A stretch of DNA of 64,000 nt, from contig CAKRNG010000002.1 of assembly GCA_934370925.1 (NCBI GenBank), positions 62,001 through 126,000 of the forward strand, written 5' to 3'. The notes beneath the pieces were generated by a model, which saw only the letters and a program-made list of their open reading frames with translations, searched no databases and was not told the origin of the DNA. The stretch comes from an uncultured Lacticaseibacillus sp. (GTDB lineage: Bacteria; Bacillota; Bacilli; Lactobacillales; Lactobacillaceae). Position 1 is the stretch's first letter. Each line of letters opens with the position of its first letter. Shown here in pieces: positions 55,366 to 62,856 of this stretch. Both the position numbers and the translations under genes were made by a program.

Positions 55366-55466
55366 TTTCTTCCCCCGATTCTGGTGAATACAATAGATTA
55401 CGCGATTGACATGTCTTTGCCCCGCGACTTGCCGCAAATTTTGCGAAAAAAGTTGTACGGGTTAGT

Positions 55467-56246
55467 TTAATTCAATTTTGGCGTTACGTGCTGCGTCTCC
55501 GCGTCCTTCACCGGCGAGAACGAATGCCGGTGAATCGGCGTGATGCCGTATTCCTGGAGTCCCTGCAAGTGGACGGCGGTCCCGTAACCTGCATTTTGGG
55601 CAAAGCCGTAACCTGGATAAATGCGGTCGTACATCGCCATCAGCCGGTCACGCACCACCTTGGCCACAATACTGGCGGCACCAATGCTGACACTGCGGGC
55701 GTCTCCCTTGATGAGCTTGCTTTGGGGGATGGGCACGGGAATCGTCATCGCGTCCACGAGCAAGTAATCCGGCGGCAAGCGCAAATTATTCACGGCGTCC
55801 GCCATGGCGAGCTCGGTGGCGTGATAAATATTGTACTTATCGATATCCGCATTGTCCCGCACCCCGATGGCAACTGCCCGGGCGTTCGAAATAATTGCCC
55901 CGAACAGCTCGTCACGGCGGTGCGCGGTCAACTGCTTACTATCGTTGACGGGAACACTGAAGTCGTCATCAACAATCACCGCCGCTGTCACCACCGGTCC
56001 GGCTAACGGGCCACGTCCGACTTCATCAATCCCAGCAATAACGGGATACTTCGGCCACAGCTCGCGCTCGAGCCGTTTGTGCGCCTCCAGCATCATGGCC
56101 TGTTGCCGTGCGTGCATCTCGCGCCGTTTGTAGCTCTCCAGCAACTTCTGCGCACCAGCACGATTATCGGTCGCCAGTTCCGCGAGCAATTCAGGCGCCA
56201 CGTGTGGCTCATTCAGCAGGCGCTTGAATTCTGCCAGCGTGGTCAT
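55467..56246 (-). CDS. rnhB: Ribonuclease HII
   Basis: 259 residues. A ~75-residue helical N-terminal extension typical of Firmicutes precedes [21 protein letters not shown] (the GR(G) and first acidic residues), NDSKQL, and [10 protein letters not shown] with the third Asp. It removes RNA from RNA-DNA hybrids, including single ribonucleotides. Its ATG overlaps the rbgA TGA (ATGA), so they are translationally coupled. Confidence 0.95.
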   Translation of the reverse strand: MTTLAEFKRLLNEPHVAPELLAELATDNRAGAQKLLESYKRREMHARQQAMMLEAHKRLERELWPKYPVIAGIDEVGRGPLAGPVVTAAVIVDDDFSVPVNDSKQLTAHRRDELFGAIISNARAVAIGVRDNADIDKYNIYHATELAMADAVNNLRLPPDYLLVDAMTIPVPIPQSKLIKGDARSVSIGAASIVAKVVRDRLMAMYDRIYPGYGFAQNAGYGTAVHLQGLQEYGITPIHRHSFSPVKDAETQHVTPKLN

Positions 56247-57088
56247 GCCTTGTCTCCAGGAACTTCGAGCGTGTACCGGCCCAGTTCGCCCTTACGCACA
56301 TCGTTCATGAAGCGCACCGCCATCCGGTCGAACTCTTCGCCGTACCCAAGCTTCTTGGTCAGCAACTGCATCAAGTCCGCGGGGGACAACGCCATATCGT
56401 CGTCATTGAGGCCATAGTGCTTGCGCAACGATGCCGCATAATTCTGCTGGAAGTATTCAATCCCCCACAGCGTCACTTCATCGGCCGTAAACACGTTGTC
56501 GGCGATTGCGCCAGTCAACGCCAAGCGCTTCCCAATCATCTGATCGTCGAACTTAGGCCAAAGAATCCCCGGCGTGTCGAGCAATTCGAGGTTGCCGCTC
56601 GCCTTGAGCCACTGCTGGTTCTTGGTGACACCAGGCCGATTCCCGGTTACCGCGATATTCTTCTGAACGAGGCGGTTCAAAATCGTGGACTTCCCAACGT
56701 TGGGAATCCCAATACACATCGCCCGCACGTGTGGATTCCGAATCCCACGTGCACGTTTCCGGTCCAACTTCTCTTTCAGAACCGTCTCCGCAATCTGGGG
56801 CAGCTGCTGCAGGCGCTTGGCGTGCTGCGCATCAATCGCAATCGCTTCACGCCCTGCCTGCCTGTACGCATCCACCCACGCCTTCGTTCGGTTAGGGTCC
56901 GCCAAATCCGCCTTATTCAGGATGGAAATGATGGGCTTTTGTTGCAACATCTCCAGTAACATTGGGTTACGAGATGATTCAGGTGACCGCGCATCGACCA
57001 CTTCGAATACGATGTCGACCTGTTTGATTTTTTCTGCTACTTCCCGGCGTGCTTTTTGCATGTGGCCGGGGAACCATTGGATTGCCAT
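56243..57088 (-). CDS. rbgA: Ribosome biogenesis GTPase RbgA (YlqF)
   Basis: 281 residues, circularly permuted GTPase: the G4 motif NKAD (58-61) precedes G1 GIPNVGKST (127-135), and DTPG follows. The C-terminal helical domain binds the 50S. It acts late in 50S assembly (uL16 stage in Bacillus). AAAGGAG lies 12 bases before ATG 57088. The DNA upstream is the end of an integrated element, so the native promoter may have been displaced. Confidence 0.95.
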   Translation of the reverse strand: MAIQWFPGHMQKARREVAEKIKQVDIVFEVVDARSPESSRNPMLLEMLQQKPIISILNKADLADPNRTKAWVDAYRQAGREAIAIDAQHAKRLQQLPQIAETVLKEKLDRKRARGIRNPHVRAMCIGIPNVGKSTILNRLVQKNIAVTGNRPGVTKNQQWLKASGNLELLDTPGILWPKFDDQMIGKRLALTGAIADNVFTADEVTLWGIEYFQQNYAASLRKHYGLNDDDMALSPADLMQLLTKKLGYGEEFDRMAVRFMNDVRKGELGRYTLEVPGDKA

Positions 57089-57109
57089 AAGTGTTATTAA
57101 CTCCTTTTA

Positions 57110-57193
57110 TATCAAGGGACGACGCACCCTTGAATGTTATTTTTATAAAATTGCGGGCAAATTGCGGGCTTACGTACCCGTTACGATCAAACA
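57110..57193. other. Likely chromosome/element junction (att region)
   Basis: Lies between the rbgA leader and the integrase stop. It contains TCAAGGG / CCCTTGA (57113-57119, 57128-57134) as a short hairpin and a direct repeat TTGCGGGC (57152-57159, 57163-57170). The crossover core cannot be defined without the other end of the element. Confidence 0.4.
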
Positions 57194-58447
57194 TCACGTA
57201 CTCGGGTTCAAGACCGCATCCATAAAATGGGTAATGGACTCAACGGACTCCGTTTGATCTTTGCTCATTGAATGCGTATAGCCGGCAGTCGTTGACGCCA
57301 GTACGTGACCGACACGCGTCTGGACTTCCTTAGCAGGAACAGTGGGATCGTTCTGCAACACCGAGATATGGACGTGGCGAAACCCGTGGGGAATCGCATT
57401 CTTGGTCCACTTGAACCCATAGCATTCTTGACAATGTGCCCTTAATTTGTCGTTTATACGCCCAAGAATTTCTCGATAACTGTGAGACGTTATAGGCGTC
57501 CCATGCTCAGTTCGAAAGATTGCATCAGAGTGGCGGTACATTTTAGACGGGCATTTTGCCATACGGGCATCGAGCACCCGATTGCGGGCAAGACAGCGTT
57601 TAACCGCATCAATTGCAAACTGAGGAAGTTGTTCAACACGGTCAGCAGCATCGGTCTTGGTGTCATCAGTATAGTATTCGTCAACCCGCAAATCATGATA
57701 CTGCAATGACTTATCAATCGTCATAAAGCCGGTCTCAAAATCAATATCATTTTCTGTCAGTGCAGAAACCTCGCCAATACGAGATCCCGTCGCCAACATG
57801 AATAACGTGAGATCATAATAATTGGGATTCCGACGCTTCTTCACTTCACAGAGTAATGCACGAACTTCCTGTTGATTCAGAAATTTTGCTTCGCGCCTCT
57901 CCCTCTTTGCATGCTTCTCATCAACTGTGGCAATCAATTTGACGACCCGCGAAGGCGAATACTCAATGACGTTGTGCAGAATCCCATAATCAAAGATTTT
58001 GTTTAATGTACACTTAACGTGCTGCATCGTGGAGTGGGTCGAATGGTACTTCTGACGATAATCGTTTATTACGTTTTGAATTAGAAGTGGTGTAATCACC
58101 GACAATAAGATATCATCGGCCAAGAGTTCCTCAACACGCATAAGTATTGTCATCTCCCGGTGCACCGTTTGCGGACGAACCGTCACCTGCCAACTGTCGA
58201 ACCAGCTTGTCTTTAACTCGCCGAAAGTCTGCAATTTTGTCGGTGCGTAAGTCCCCTGCCGTTCAGCTATCAACTCCTCAATTTTGGCAGCCAAATCTAG
58301 CTGTGCTTGCTTGCGGCTGCGAGCATTATTGCCATTAACTTTGATACGTAATTGCCGATGTTTCCCCGTTAATGGGTCAACATACCGATCAGCAGCGTAC
58401 AAAGTATATGAGCCGTCTTTGCGTTTCTTACCTTTTTCAAAATGCAT
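57194..58447 (-). CDS. int: Tyrosine integrase of the mobile element
   Basis: 417 residues. An AP2-like arm-binding start (FEKGKKRKDGSYTLYAADRYVDPLTGKHRQLRIK) and core-binding domain lead to a catalytic domain with R223 (GSRIGE), H354 and R357 (HGFRH), H381 and Y390 (TAGYTH). The layout is that of phage/Tn916-type integrases. GAAAGG lies seven bases before ATG 58447. It is the element's outermost gene, its 3' end facing rbgA. Confidence 0.92.
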   Translation of the reverse strand: MHFEKGKKRKDGSYTLYAADRYVDPLTGKHRQLRIKVNGNNARSRKQAQLDLAAKIEELIAERQGTYAPTKLQTFGELKTSWFDSWQVTVRPQTVHREMTILMRVEELLADDILLSVITPLLIQNVINDYRQKYHSTHSTMQHVKCTLNKIFDYGILHNVIEYSPSRVVKLIATVDEKHAKRERREAKFLNQQEVRALLCEVKKRRNPNYYDLTLFMLATGSRIGEVSALTENDIDFETGFMTIDKSLQYHDLRVDEYYTDDTKTDAADRVEQLPQFAIDAVKRCLARNRVLDARMAKCPSKMYRHSDAIFRTEHGTPITSHSYREILGRINDKLRAHCQECYGFKWTKNAIPHGFRHVHISVLQNDPTVPAKEVQTRVGHVLASTTAGYTHSMSKDQTESVESITHFMDAVLNPST

Positions 58448-58523
58448 CGTTTAACCTTTCCGAGCTAAAGGAAAGGCAAAACTGAAACTCTACTAGCAAG
58501 TTCCAGTTTACCATTTTCTTTGC

Positions 58524-58772
58524 CTACATTGCTTTCTTTTTGGTATAGCCATGTGTCTTCCAGTACAGGAAATTATCGAACCCTACAAAATTCACAAAGA
58601 CTGAATTACATGTTGGATTGACGATATAATCCCGCCACAGACGGTTGGACCGCATCTCAGCAAGCCAGCGATTAAGCGTTGGCCGTGTCAGTCCTTCGTA
58701 GCGCATAAGTAGCGCATTCTTATTTCCCCATTCCGCCTCAGCGGTAGAAACGGGTGAATTCTTAATATTCAT
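58524..58772 (-). CDS. Probable excisionase / small DNA-binding protein
   Basis: 82 residues with WGNKNALLMRYEGLTRPTLNRWLAEMRSN, a helix-turn-helix of the MerR/excisionase kind, and an aromatic C-terminus. Its place directly upstream of int suggests a recombination directionality factor. ATG 58772 has GTGAGG eight bases upstream; the open frame extends to 58835 without support. Not matched to a named family. Confidence 0.65.
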   Translation of the reverse strand: MNIKNSPVSTAEAEWGNKNALLMRYEGLTRPTLNRWLAEMRSNRLWRDYIVNPTCNSVFVNFVGFDNFLYWKTHGYTKKKAM

Positions 58773-58815
58773 TCTTACTACCTCACTTGTTTTACTTAAG
58801 TCTTGTGTGAGATAA

Positions 58816-58962
58816 TCAGCACAGATAGGAGCCATATCTTATCTGGTGTTTGGGGTGACTACTTGCTTGGGAAGGCGTAGGCACCTTTTTTTGATTGTCT
58901 CGCGTTTGCGTCACATTGATCTTCGGTGTTAACGGCGGTGAATTCTGAACTGGCTTAGTCAT
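58816..58962 (-). CDS. Hypothetical 48-residue protein
   Basis: A short open frame starting at ATG 58962, with GAAAGG about ten bases upstream and placed 14 bases after the previous gene's stop. The product starts MTKPVQNSPPLTPKINVTQ and is Pro/Gln/Ser-rich with no domain. Position and ribosome binding site favour a gene, but composition gives no help. Confidence 0.4.
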   Translation of the reverse strand: MTKPVQNSPPLTPKINVTQTRDNQKKVPTPSQASSHPKHQIRYGSYLC

Positions 58963-58976
58963 GTCGTCACAACCTT

Positions 58977-59669
58977 TCATAAAGCTGGGCCAGAGCCATC
59001 GTCTTTAGCCTTTTTCTTTTGAGGACGGTTCTTGTCGGAACTATTTGGGGCGCTCATTCCGGCAATCACTTCGATTTCAGGATCAATCCGTGTTAACCGA
59101 CGATATTGAACTTTCTGATTCATCGCGTTATTGGCATGCTGAATCATTTGTTTGGACAGATTCCGCCAATCACCCAACGAACGAGTGCTTGGTTCGACAA
59201 GCACTTCACCAGATTCACACTCACGCAGGTATTGAAATGAGCTTTCCTGCATGGAAATCATCTCCTCGGGATGGTTCAATAGCGTCTTATAGAGTTGAGT
59301 GAGCGCAACCGCCTGCGCCCGACAATGATCACGTTCAAGGACGAGTTGGACGCGCCGCTTTAATTCCGTGCCCAAATTTTGGCCGTGCTGTTCTGCATAC
59401 GCCGTTGTTTGTTTGAAGAATTCCACCATGTTTTCTGGTTCCCAGTCACCAAGCGGCTGATTCACCCAGGCTCCGGCAATTGATACTCCGGTAGCAGTCC
59501 ATGTATCGCACACCGCTTCTTCCAATTCCTGGTACTTTTTAACGCGGTTATCCAACAACGGTTCTGTCCGCTGCATTAGGTCGTGGTATGCTTGCGTACT
59601 CGTATACAGGAGCGGGGTAAGGCTACTCACGGGATAGATTCCGTCTTTGATCAAACTAATTTTTTTCAT
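58977..59669 (-). CDS. Mobilization-region protein of unknown function
   Basis: 230 residues, mostly helical (LDNRVKKYQELEEAVCDTWTATG; ELKRRVQLVLERDHCRAQAVALTQLYKTLL), with a basic/Ser-rich tail (NSSDKNRPQKKKAKDDG). No membrane segment. Not recognised. GGAGGGG precedes ATG 59669, and it overlaps the upstream gene by 14 bases, so it belongs to the mob operon. Confidence 0.7.
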   Translation of the reverse strand: MKKISLIKDGIYPVSSLTPLLYTSTQAYHDLMQRTEPLLDNRVKKYQELEEAVCDTWTATGVSIAGAWVNQPLGDWEPENMVEFFKQTTAYAEQHGQNLGTELKRRVQLVLERDHCRAQAVALTQLYKTLLNHPEEMISMQESSFQYLRECESGEVLVEPSTRSLGDWRNLSKQMIQHANNAMNQKVQYRRLTRIDPEIEVIAGMSAPNSSDKNRPQKKKAKDDGSGPAL

Positions 59670-60399
59670 AGAGCACCCCTCCAATAAGTCCAATTCCAAC
59701 AACTACTAACTTTCCCCACACCCAAGGCGTGAAGGACACGACACCTAACACTGCTGCGGTAATAATCAACACACGTTCAAATCGATTAATCCGCTTCGTT
59801 AATGCTTGACTGGCCGCCACAATCTCAGTCTTTTCAACATTGATCTGGTGAAGTGTTGAATTAATTTGCTTAACGGATTCGGCCGTAATCAACTGATTCA
59901 CTGTCGTTCCGGCCGCTTCTTCAATGGCATCCAATAGATTTGAACCATCGATGTGAACGTCGCGTAGTTGCTGAATTAAGTCTTTGATTGTGGCCGCGTG
60001 TCCGCTAACCGTTTGAACAACGAGATTTGACAACTTCATTAACTGCACGACCGCGGCGTGGTCCGCTGAATTCTGAATTTGCGCTTCGACCTGTGACTTA
60101 TTCACATAGTCGATACGACTCTGTTGACTGTGCGCCCATTGCGAAAGCCCATCGAATTCTTCTTTAGTAGGAACCTTGCCCAATTTACCAAGGAATTCGT
60201 TCATTAGCGCGCTAACGCTCGCGACCGTCTTCTCGGAAGTTTCGTCGAGTCGATTTTCGATTAGCCCCGTCTGTACTGCTAAGTCCTTCTTCAACGCAAT
60301 ATGCGGCAAAGAACTGTCCATTGGCGATTCGGTTAATGAGTTCTGCGTCTCGTTGTTTGTCTCGGATGATTCGGTGTTGCTCATTGTTAATCGATTCAT
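59656..60399 (-). CDS. MobB-like coiled-coil membrane protein nested in the relaxase gene
   Basis: 247 residues: a polar Ser/Asn/Glu-rich start, long predicted coiled coils (about 50-210), then two closely spaced membrane segments at the C-terminus (RVLIITAAVLGVVSF and LVVVGIGLIGGVLY). AAAGGTGG lies nine bases before ATG 60399; ATG 60384 has no site. The first ~188 bases overlap the 3' end of the relaxase gene in another frame, as with mobB inside mobA of several small plasmids. A membrane-bound relaxosome accessory is the best guess. Confidence 0.7.
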   Translation of the reverse strand: MNRLTMSNTESSETNNETQNSLTESPMDSSLPHIALKKDLAVQTGLIENRLDETSEKTVASVSALMNEFLGKLGKVPTKEEFDGLSQWAHSQQSRIDYVNKSQVEAQIQNSADHAAVVQLMKLSNLVVQTVSGHAATIKDLIQQLRDVHIDGSNLLDAIEEAAGTTVNQLITAESVKQINSTLHQINVEKTEIVAASQALTKRINRFERVLIITAAVLGVVSFTPWVWGKLVVVGIGLIGGVLYEKN

Positions 60400-61366
60400 T
60401 GCTTTCAACCACCTTTTTATTTTTGTGAGTACCTGGTTTGACGTTATTCGGCACGCTTTGTGCTTCGCGTGATTGATTCTTTAGTTTATTGGTCGTGACT
60501 TTATCAGCAATCACGGATTCGATGTTAGCTTCGGTGTATGCTCGACCAAGGCCTGACGACGCCAACACTTCATGCGTAGCCTTGTCGAATTTCTGCCGAA
60601 ACGCCCTTGCACGATGGCCGTCTGCATCCACATAGGTCCATCCAGACTTACGTTCTTTAATCTTGATTCCTGCTGCCTCAAGAACTGACTTGAATGCGTC
60701 AATACCGGTCACTGCAGGATCTAAGACAACCTGAGTGATCGTATCTTTAAGCCGCTCTTGCCACTTAACATTCTTGGTTGGAATTTCTTCCCGCGTTGAG
60801 TGAGTGACCGCCTGTGGGTTATCCCAGACTAGCCCCAGCTGGGGCATTTCAGCCTGTAAGACGCGATCAAGATCACGTCGCTGAGCACCCGGTGTGAATA
60901 GATGAGTGCGGACAACTTGACCCGAAGTCTGTGTCGTTCCAACTAACAGATGAACGTGCATCATCGCACTATCACGCTGAGCCACAGCAACGTAAATCGT
61001 GTCGGGCGGAAAATGCGCTTCCGCATATTTGTGAGCCAGCTTAAGAGCCTGTTGTGCTTGATGGGCCAGCACCCGTGGATCATCAGTGCGTGGCAGCTCA
61101 CGATTTGAGAAACTGATAATGATGGATTCCATTGAATACGTCTTGTTCGGATTTTTGGCACGCCGTTTCGCCGCAGCAAACTGTTTTTGGAGATATGCGC
61201 TAGACTGGGTTGTGGCGACCGTCCCATCCCTTTCGTGGATCATGTGAATGTTGTGTCCGATCGTCGCTAGCACCCGAGGCGTTTGACCATCATGTGAATT
61301 AGCATCATAGACATACGTTAGGCGCTTATAACTTGACTTAATCCGATGACTTTCCAGTACTGCCAC
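60212..61366 (-). CDS. mobA: MobP-type relaxase
   Basis: 384 residues. The N-terminal relaxase domain has the Tyr-containing start (YKRLTYVYDAN), the helical APH-like stretch around 98-118, and motif III RDSAMMHVHLLVGTT with H137 and H139. The usual first His of HxD...HxH is Gln130. The C-terminus is basic. It would nick oriT and pilot the strand. GTG 61366 with AGGAGGTG seven bases upstream is the start. It overlaps mobC by 29 bases and the next gene by about 188. Confidence 0.8.
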   Translation of the reverse strand: MAVLESHRIKSSYKRLTYVYDANSHDGQTPRVLATIGHNIHMIHERDGTVATTQSSAYLQKQFAAAKRRAKNPNKTYSMESIIISFSNRELPRTDDPRVLAHQAQQALKLAHKYAEAHFPPDTIYVAVAQRDSAMMHVHLLVGTTQTSGQVVRTHLFTPGAQRRDLDRVLQAEMPQLGLVWDNPQAVTHSTREEIPTKNVKWQERLKDTITQVVLDPAVTGIDAFKSVLEAAGIKIKERKSGWTYVDADGHRARAFRQKFDKATHEVLASSGLGRAYTEANIESVIADKVTTNKLKNQSREAQSVPNNVKPGTHKNKKVVESNESINNEQHRIIRDKQRDAELINRIANGQFFAAYCVEEGLSSTDGANRKSTRRNFREDGRER

Positions 61367-61865
61367 GTTGCAGCACCTCCTTTAAGGCAATCAGATCATC
61401 CTTAACAGGTTGAACAAATTCACCACGAAGAGTCTCAATCGCTGACAACGCCTGAAGTAATAATTCTTCGTCGATTACGGCATGCTTGCTGTTGATTTGC
61501 TTAGCAATCTGATTTAAGTTGCTGCCCATTTTGGTCAAGCCAAGCAGCAACGATTGCAATTGATTCGTCGCATTTTGGTACATTTCCCGGGTGTCTTCCA
61601 ATACATCAGAGGCATTGGAGACATCATGGAAGAGCCAACGCTCAAGCGCTGTCACCTGCGTTCGGTCAACGATTCGCATGGCCTTCATTGCCGAAACAAT
61701 TTCGGGATGTTCAGCCGCCTTTAGCAGCAGCAACTCATCCCGCATTGCTCGACGCCAGGCATCCGCGTTCGTGTTTAACTGATACGTTTGCCGTACCAGC
61801 TGAACCGCCGCATCCATCGTCTTATCGGACTCAACCCGATAAGATTTCCGCTGTGCATCGCTCAT
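61338..61865 (-). CDS. mobC: MobC-family relaxosome protein
   Basis: 175 residues. The segment LTKMGSNLNQIAKQINSKHAV is the signature of MobC/bacterial mobilization proteins, which bind oriT and help the relaxase. An N-terminal ribbon-helix-helix-like start (KSYRVESDKTMDAAVQLV) fits DNA binding. ATG 61865 has GGAGG seven bases upstream; ATG 61871 is too close to it. Confidence 0.85.
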   Translation of the reverse strand: MSDAQRKSYRVESDKTMDAAVQLVRQTYQLNTNADAWRRAMRDELLLLKAAEHPEIVSAMKAMRIVDRTQVTALERWLFHDVSNASDVLEDTREMYQNATNQLQSLLLGLTKMGSNLNQIAKQINSKHAVIDEELLLQALSAIETLRGEFVQPVKDDLIALKEVLQRGSTGKSSD

Positions 61866-61869
61866 CACC

Positions 61870-62170
61870 ATTCCTCCTTCCCTTCGGTCAGTCGGCGCCA
61901 GGATGTGCCCTTTCACTGGTTCAAATAGGCGTTGCTATTCGAACGGCGTTTGTTTTCGAGCCACGCCTCGGAAACGGGTCACATCATGACGTGGCAAGCA
62001 CTTCCCACCGCGGAGCGTTGGGGCTTGCCACAGACGGGGATACCCCCCTTCTTTGGATACTTCCCCGTGACAATTTTGATGCGGTTTGCCGCCAAAATTA
62101 TCACTTAAACCGTTCTGTATCTCACCGATACAGACAACATTTTCCGCCAACTCAGCGTCATTAAATGTTG
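61870..62170. other. Probable oriT with several inverted repeats
   Basis: Non-coding DNA directly upstream of mobC. GTGGCAAGC (61991-61999) and GCTTGCCAC (62023-62031) form a perfect 9-bp repeat with a 23-base loop. ACGGGGA / TCCCCGT follows just after (about 62033-62068). AATTTTG / CAAAATT and TCTGTATC / GATACAGA (about 62113-62133) come next. Clustered repeats beside mobC are typical of an origin of transfer; the nick site was not identified. Confidence 0.6.
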
Positions 62171-62386
62171 TAAAAACCTGTCGCTAAATTGAACGCTATA
62201 GCGGTCAATTTTGGCGTAACCCACAAAGGAATCGACCATCTTTCCCGGTCGGATTCGACGCAGGCTTGTCGTTCGATGTCACACGGTGATCATCCGAAAC
62301 GAATCAACTATAGCGTTAAAGTTGATGAAGATATTGACTCAACCACGCATGTTTCCACGCGCCTGATGTCGCCAAAACGTAAATAC
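62171..62386. other. Leader region with a palindrome and short repeats
   Basis: Contains the palindrome CGCTATAGCG (62197-62206) within TTGAACGCTATAGCGGTCAA, a second ACTATAGCGTTAAAGTT (about 62308-62324), and GAATCGACC / GGTCGGATTC (about 62229-62256). Could be operator sites for the mob operon or the end of the upstream gene unit. No gene. Confidence 0.4.
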
Positions 62387-62812
62387 TTACGCCCAATCAC
62401 CGAGGCCATAATTGAGCTCACGCAACAAGCGCTTCTCTGCTGGAAGAAGCGAAAAATACTTGGCGTAAGCATGTTGATTCACACCGTATTTTTTGCGTAG
62501 CCGCGTGATGTCAGCATTGGTTAGATACTCCCGTGACTTGCCATCCCAGTTGTCCCAGCATGTCCGAAGCTCAATGAGGATCCCTTCAAAATAATCGGGT
62601 TCAAAGTTCTCAAAAATGTATGCAAGATCCGGATCATCCCACATCTCTTTTGCTGCGGAATCGTATTCTTCTTGTGTCATCCAACCTGTTAATTCAACAT
62701 CAAACGGTACAAAGTTATCTAGAATCGTCCGCCAGAATACCAGATTGCATGTGGCCAAAGCCATCGTAGCAACCCGCACCATAGCATCGTACTTTTTAGA
62801 GCTTTCTTTCAT
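62387..62812 (-). CDS. Hypothetical acidic protein of the element
   Basis: 141 residues, rich in aromatic and acidic residues (EEYDSAAKEMWDDPDLAYIFENFEPDYFEGILIELRTCWDNWDG). The end YLTNADITRLRKKYGVNQHAYAKYFSLLPAEKRLLREL looks like a helix-turn-helix of the kind that starts 'xLR.kyglsq..fA.yf', so a regulatory role is possible. Not recognised. AAAGGAG precedes ATG 62812. Confidence 0.7.
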   Translation of the reverse strand: MKESSKKYDAMVRVATMALATCNLVFWRTILDNFVPFDVELTGWMTQEEYDSAAKEMWDDPDLAYIFENFEPDYFEGILIELRTCWDNWDGKSREYLTNADITRLRKKYGVNQHAYAKYFSLLPAEKRLLRELNYGLGDWA

Positions 62813-62856
62813 GAGTATGATCTCCTTTAGTGGTCTTATACTTTTATCAACAAGAA

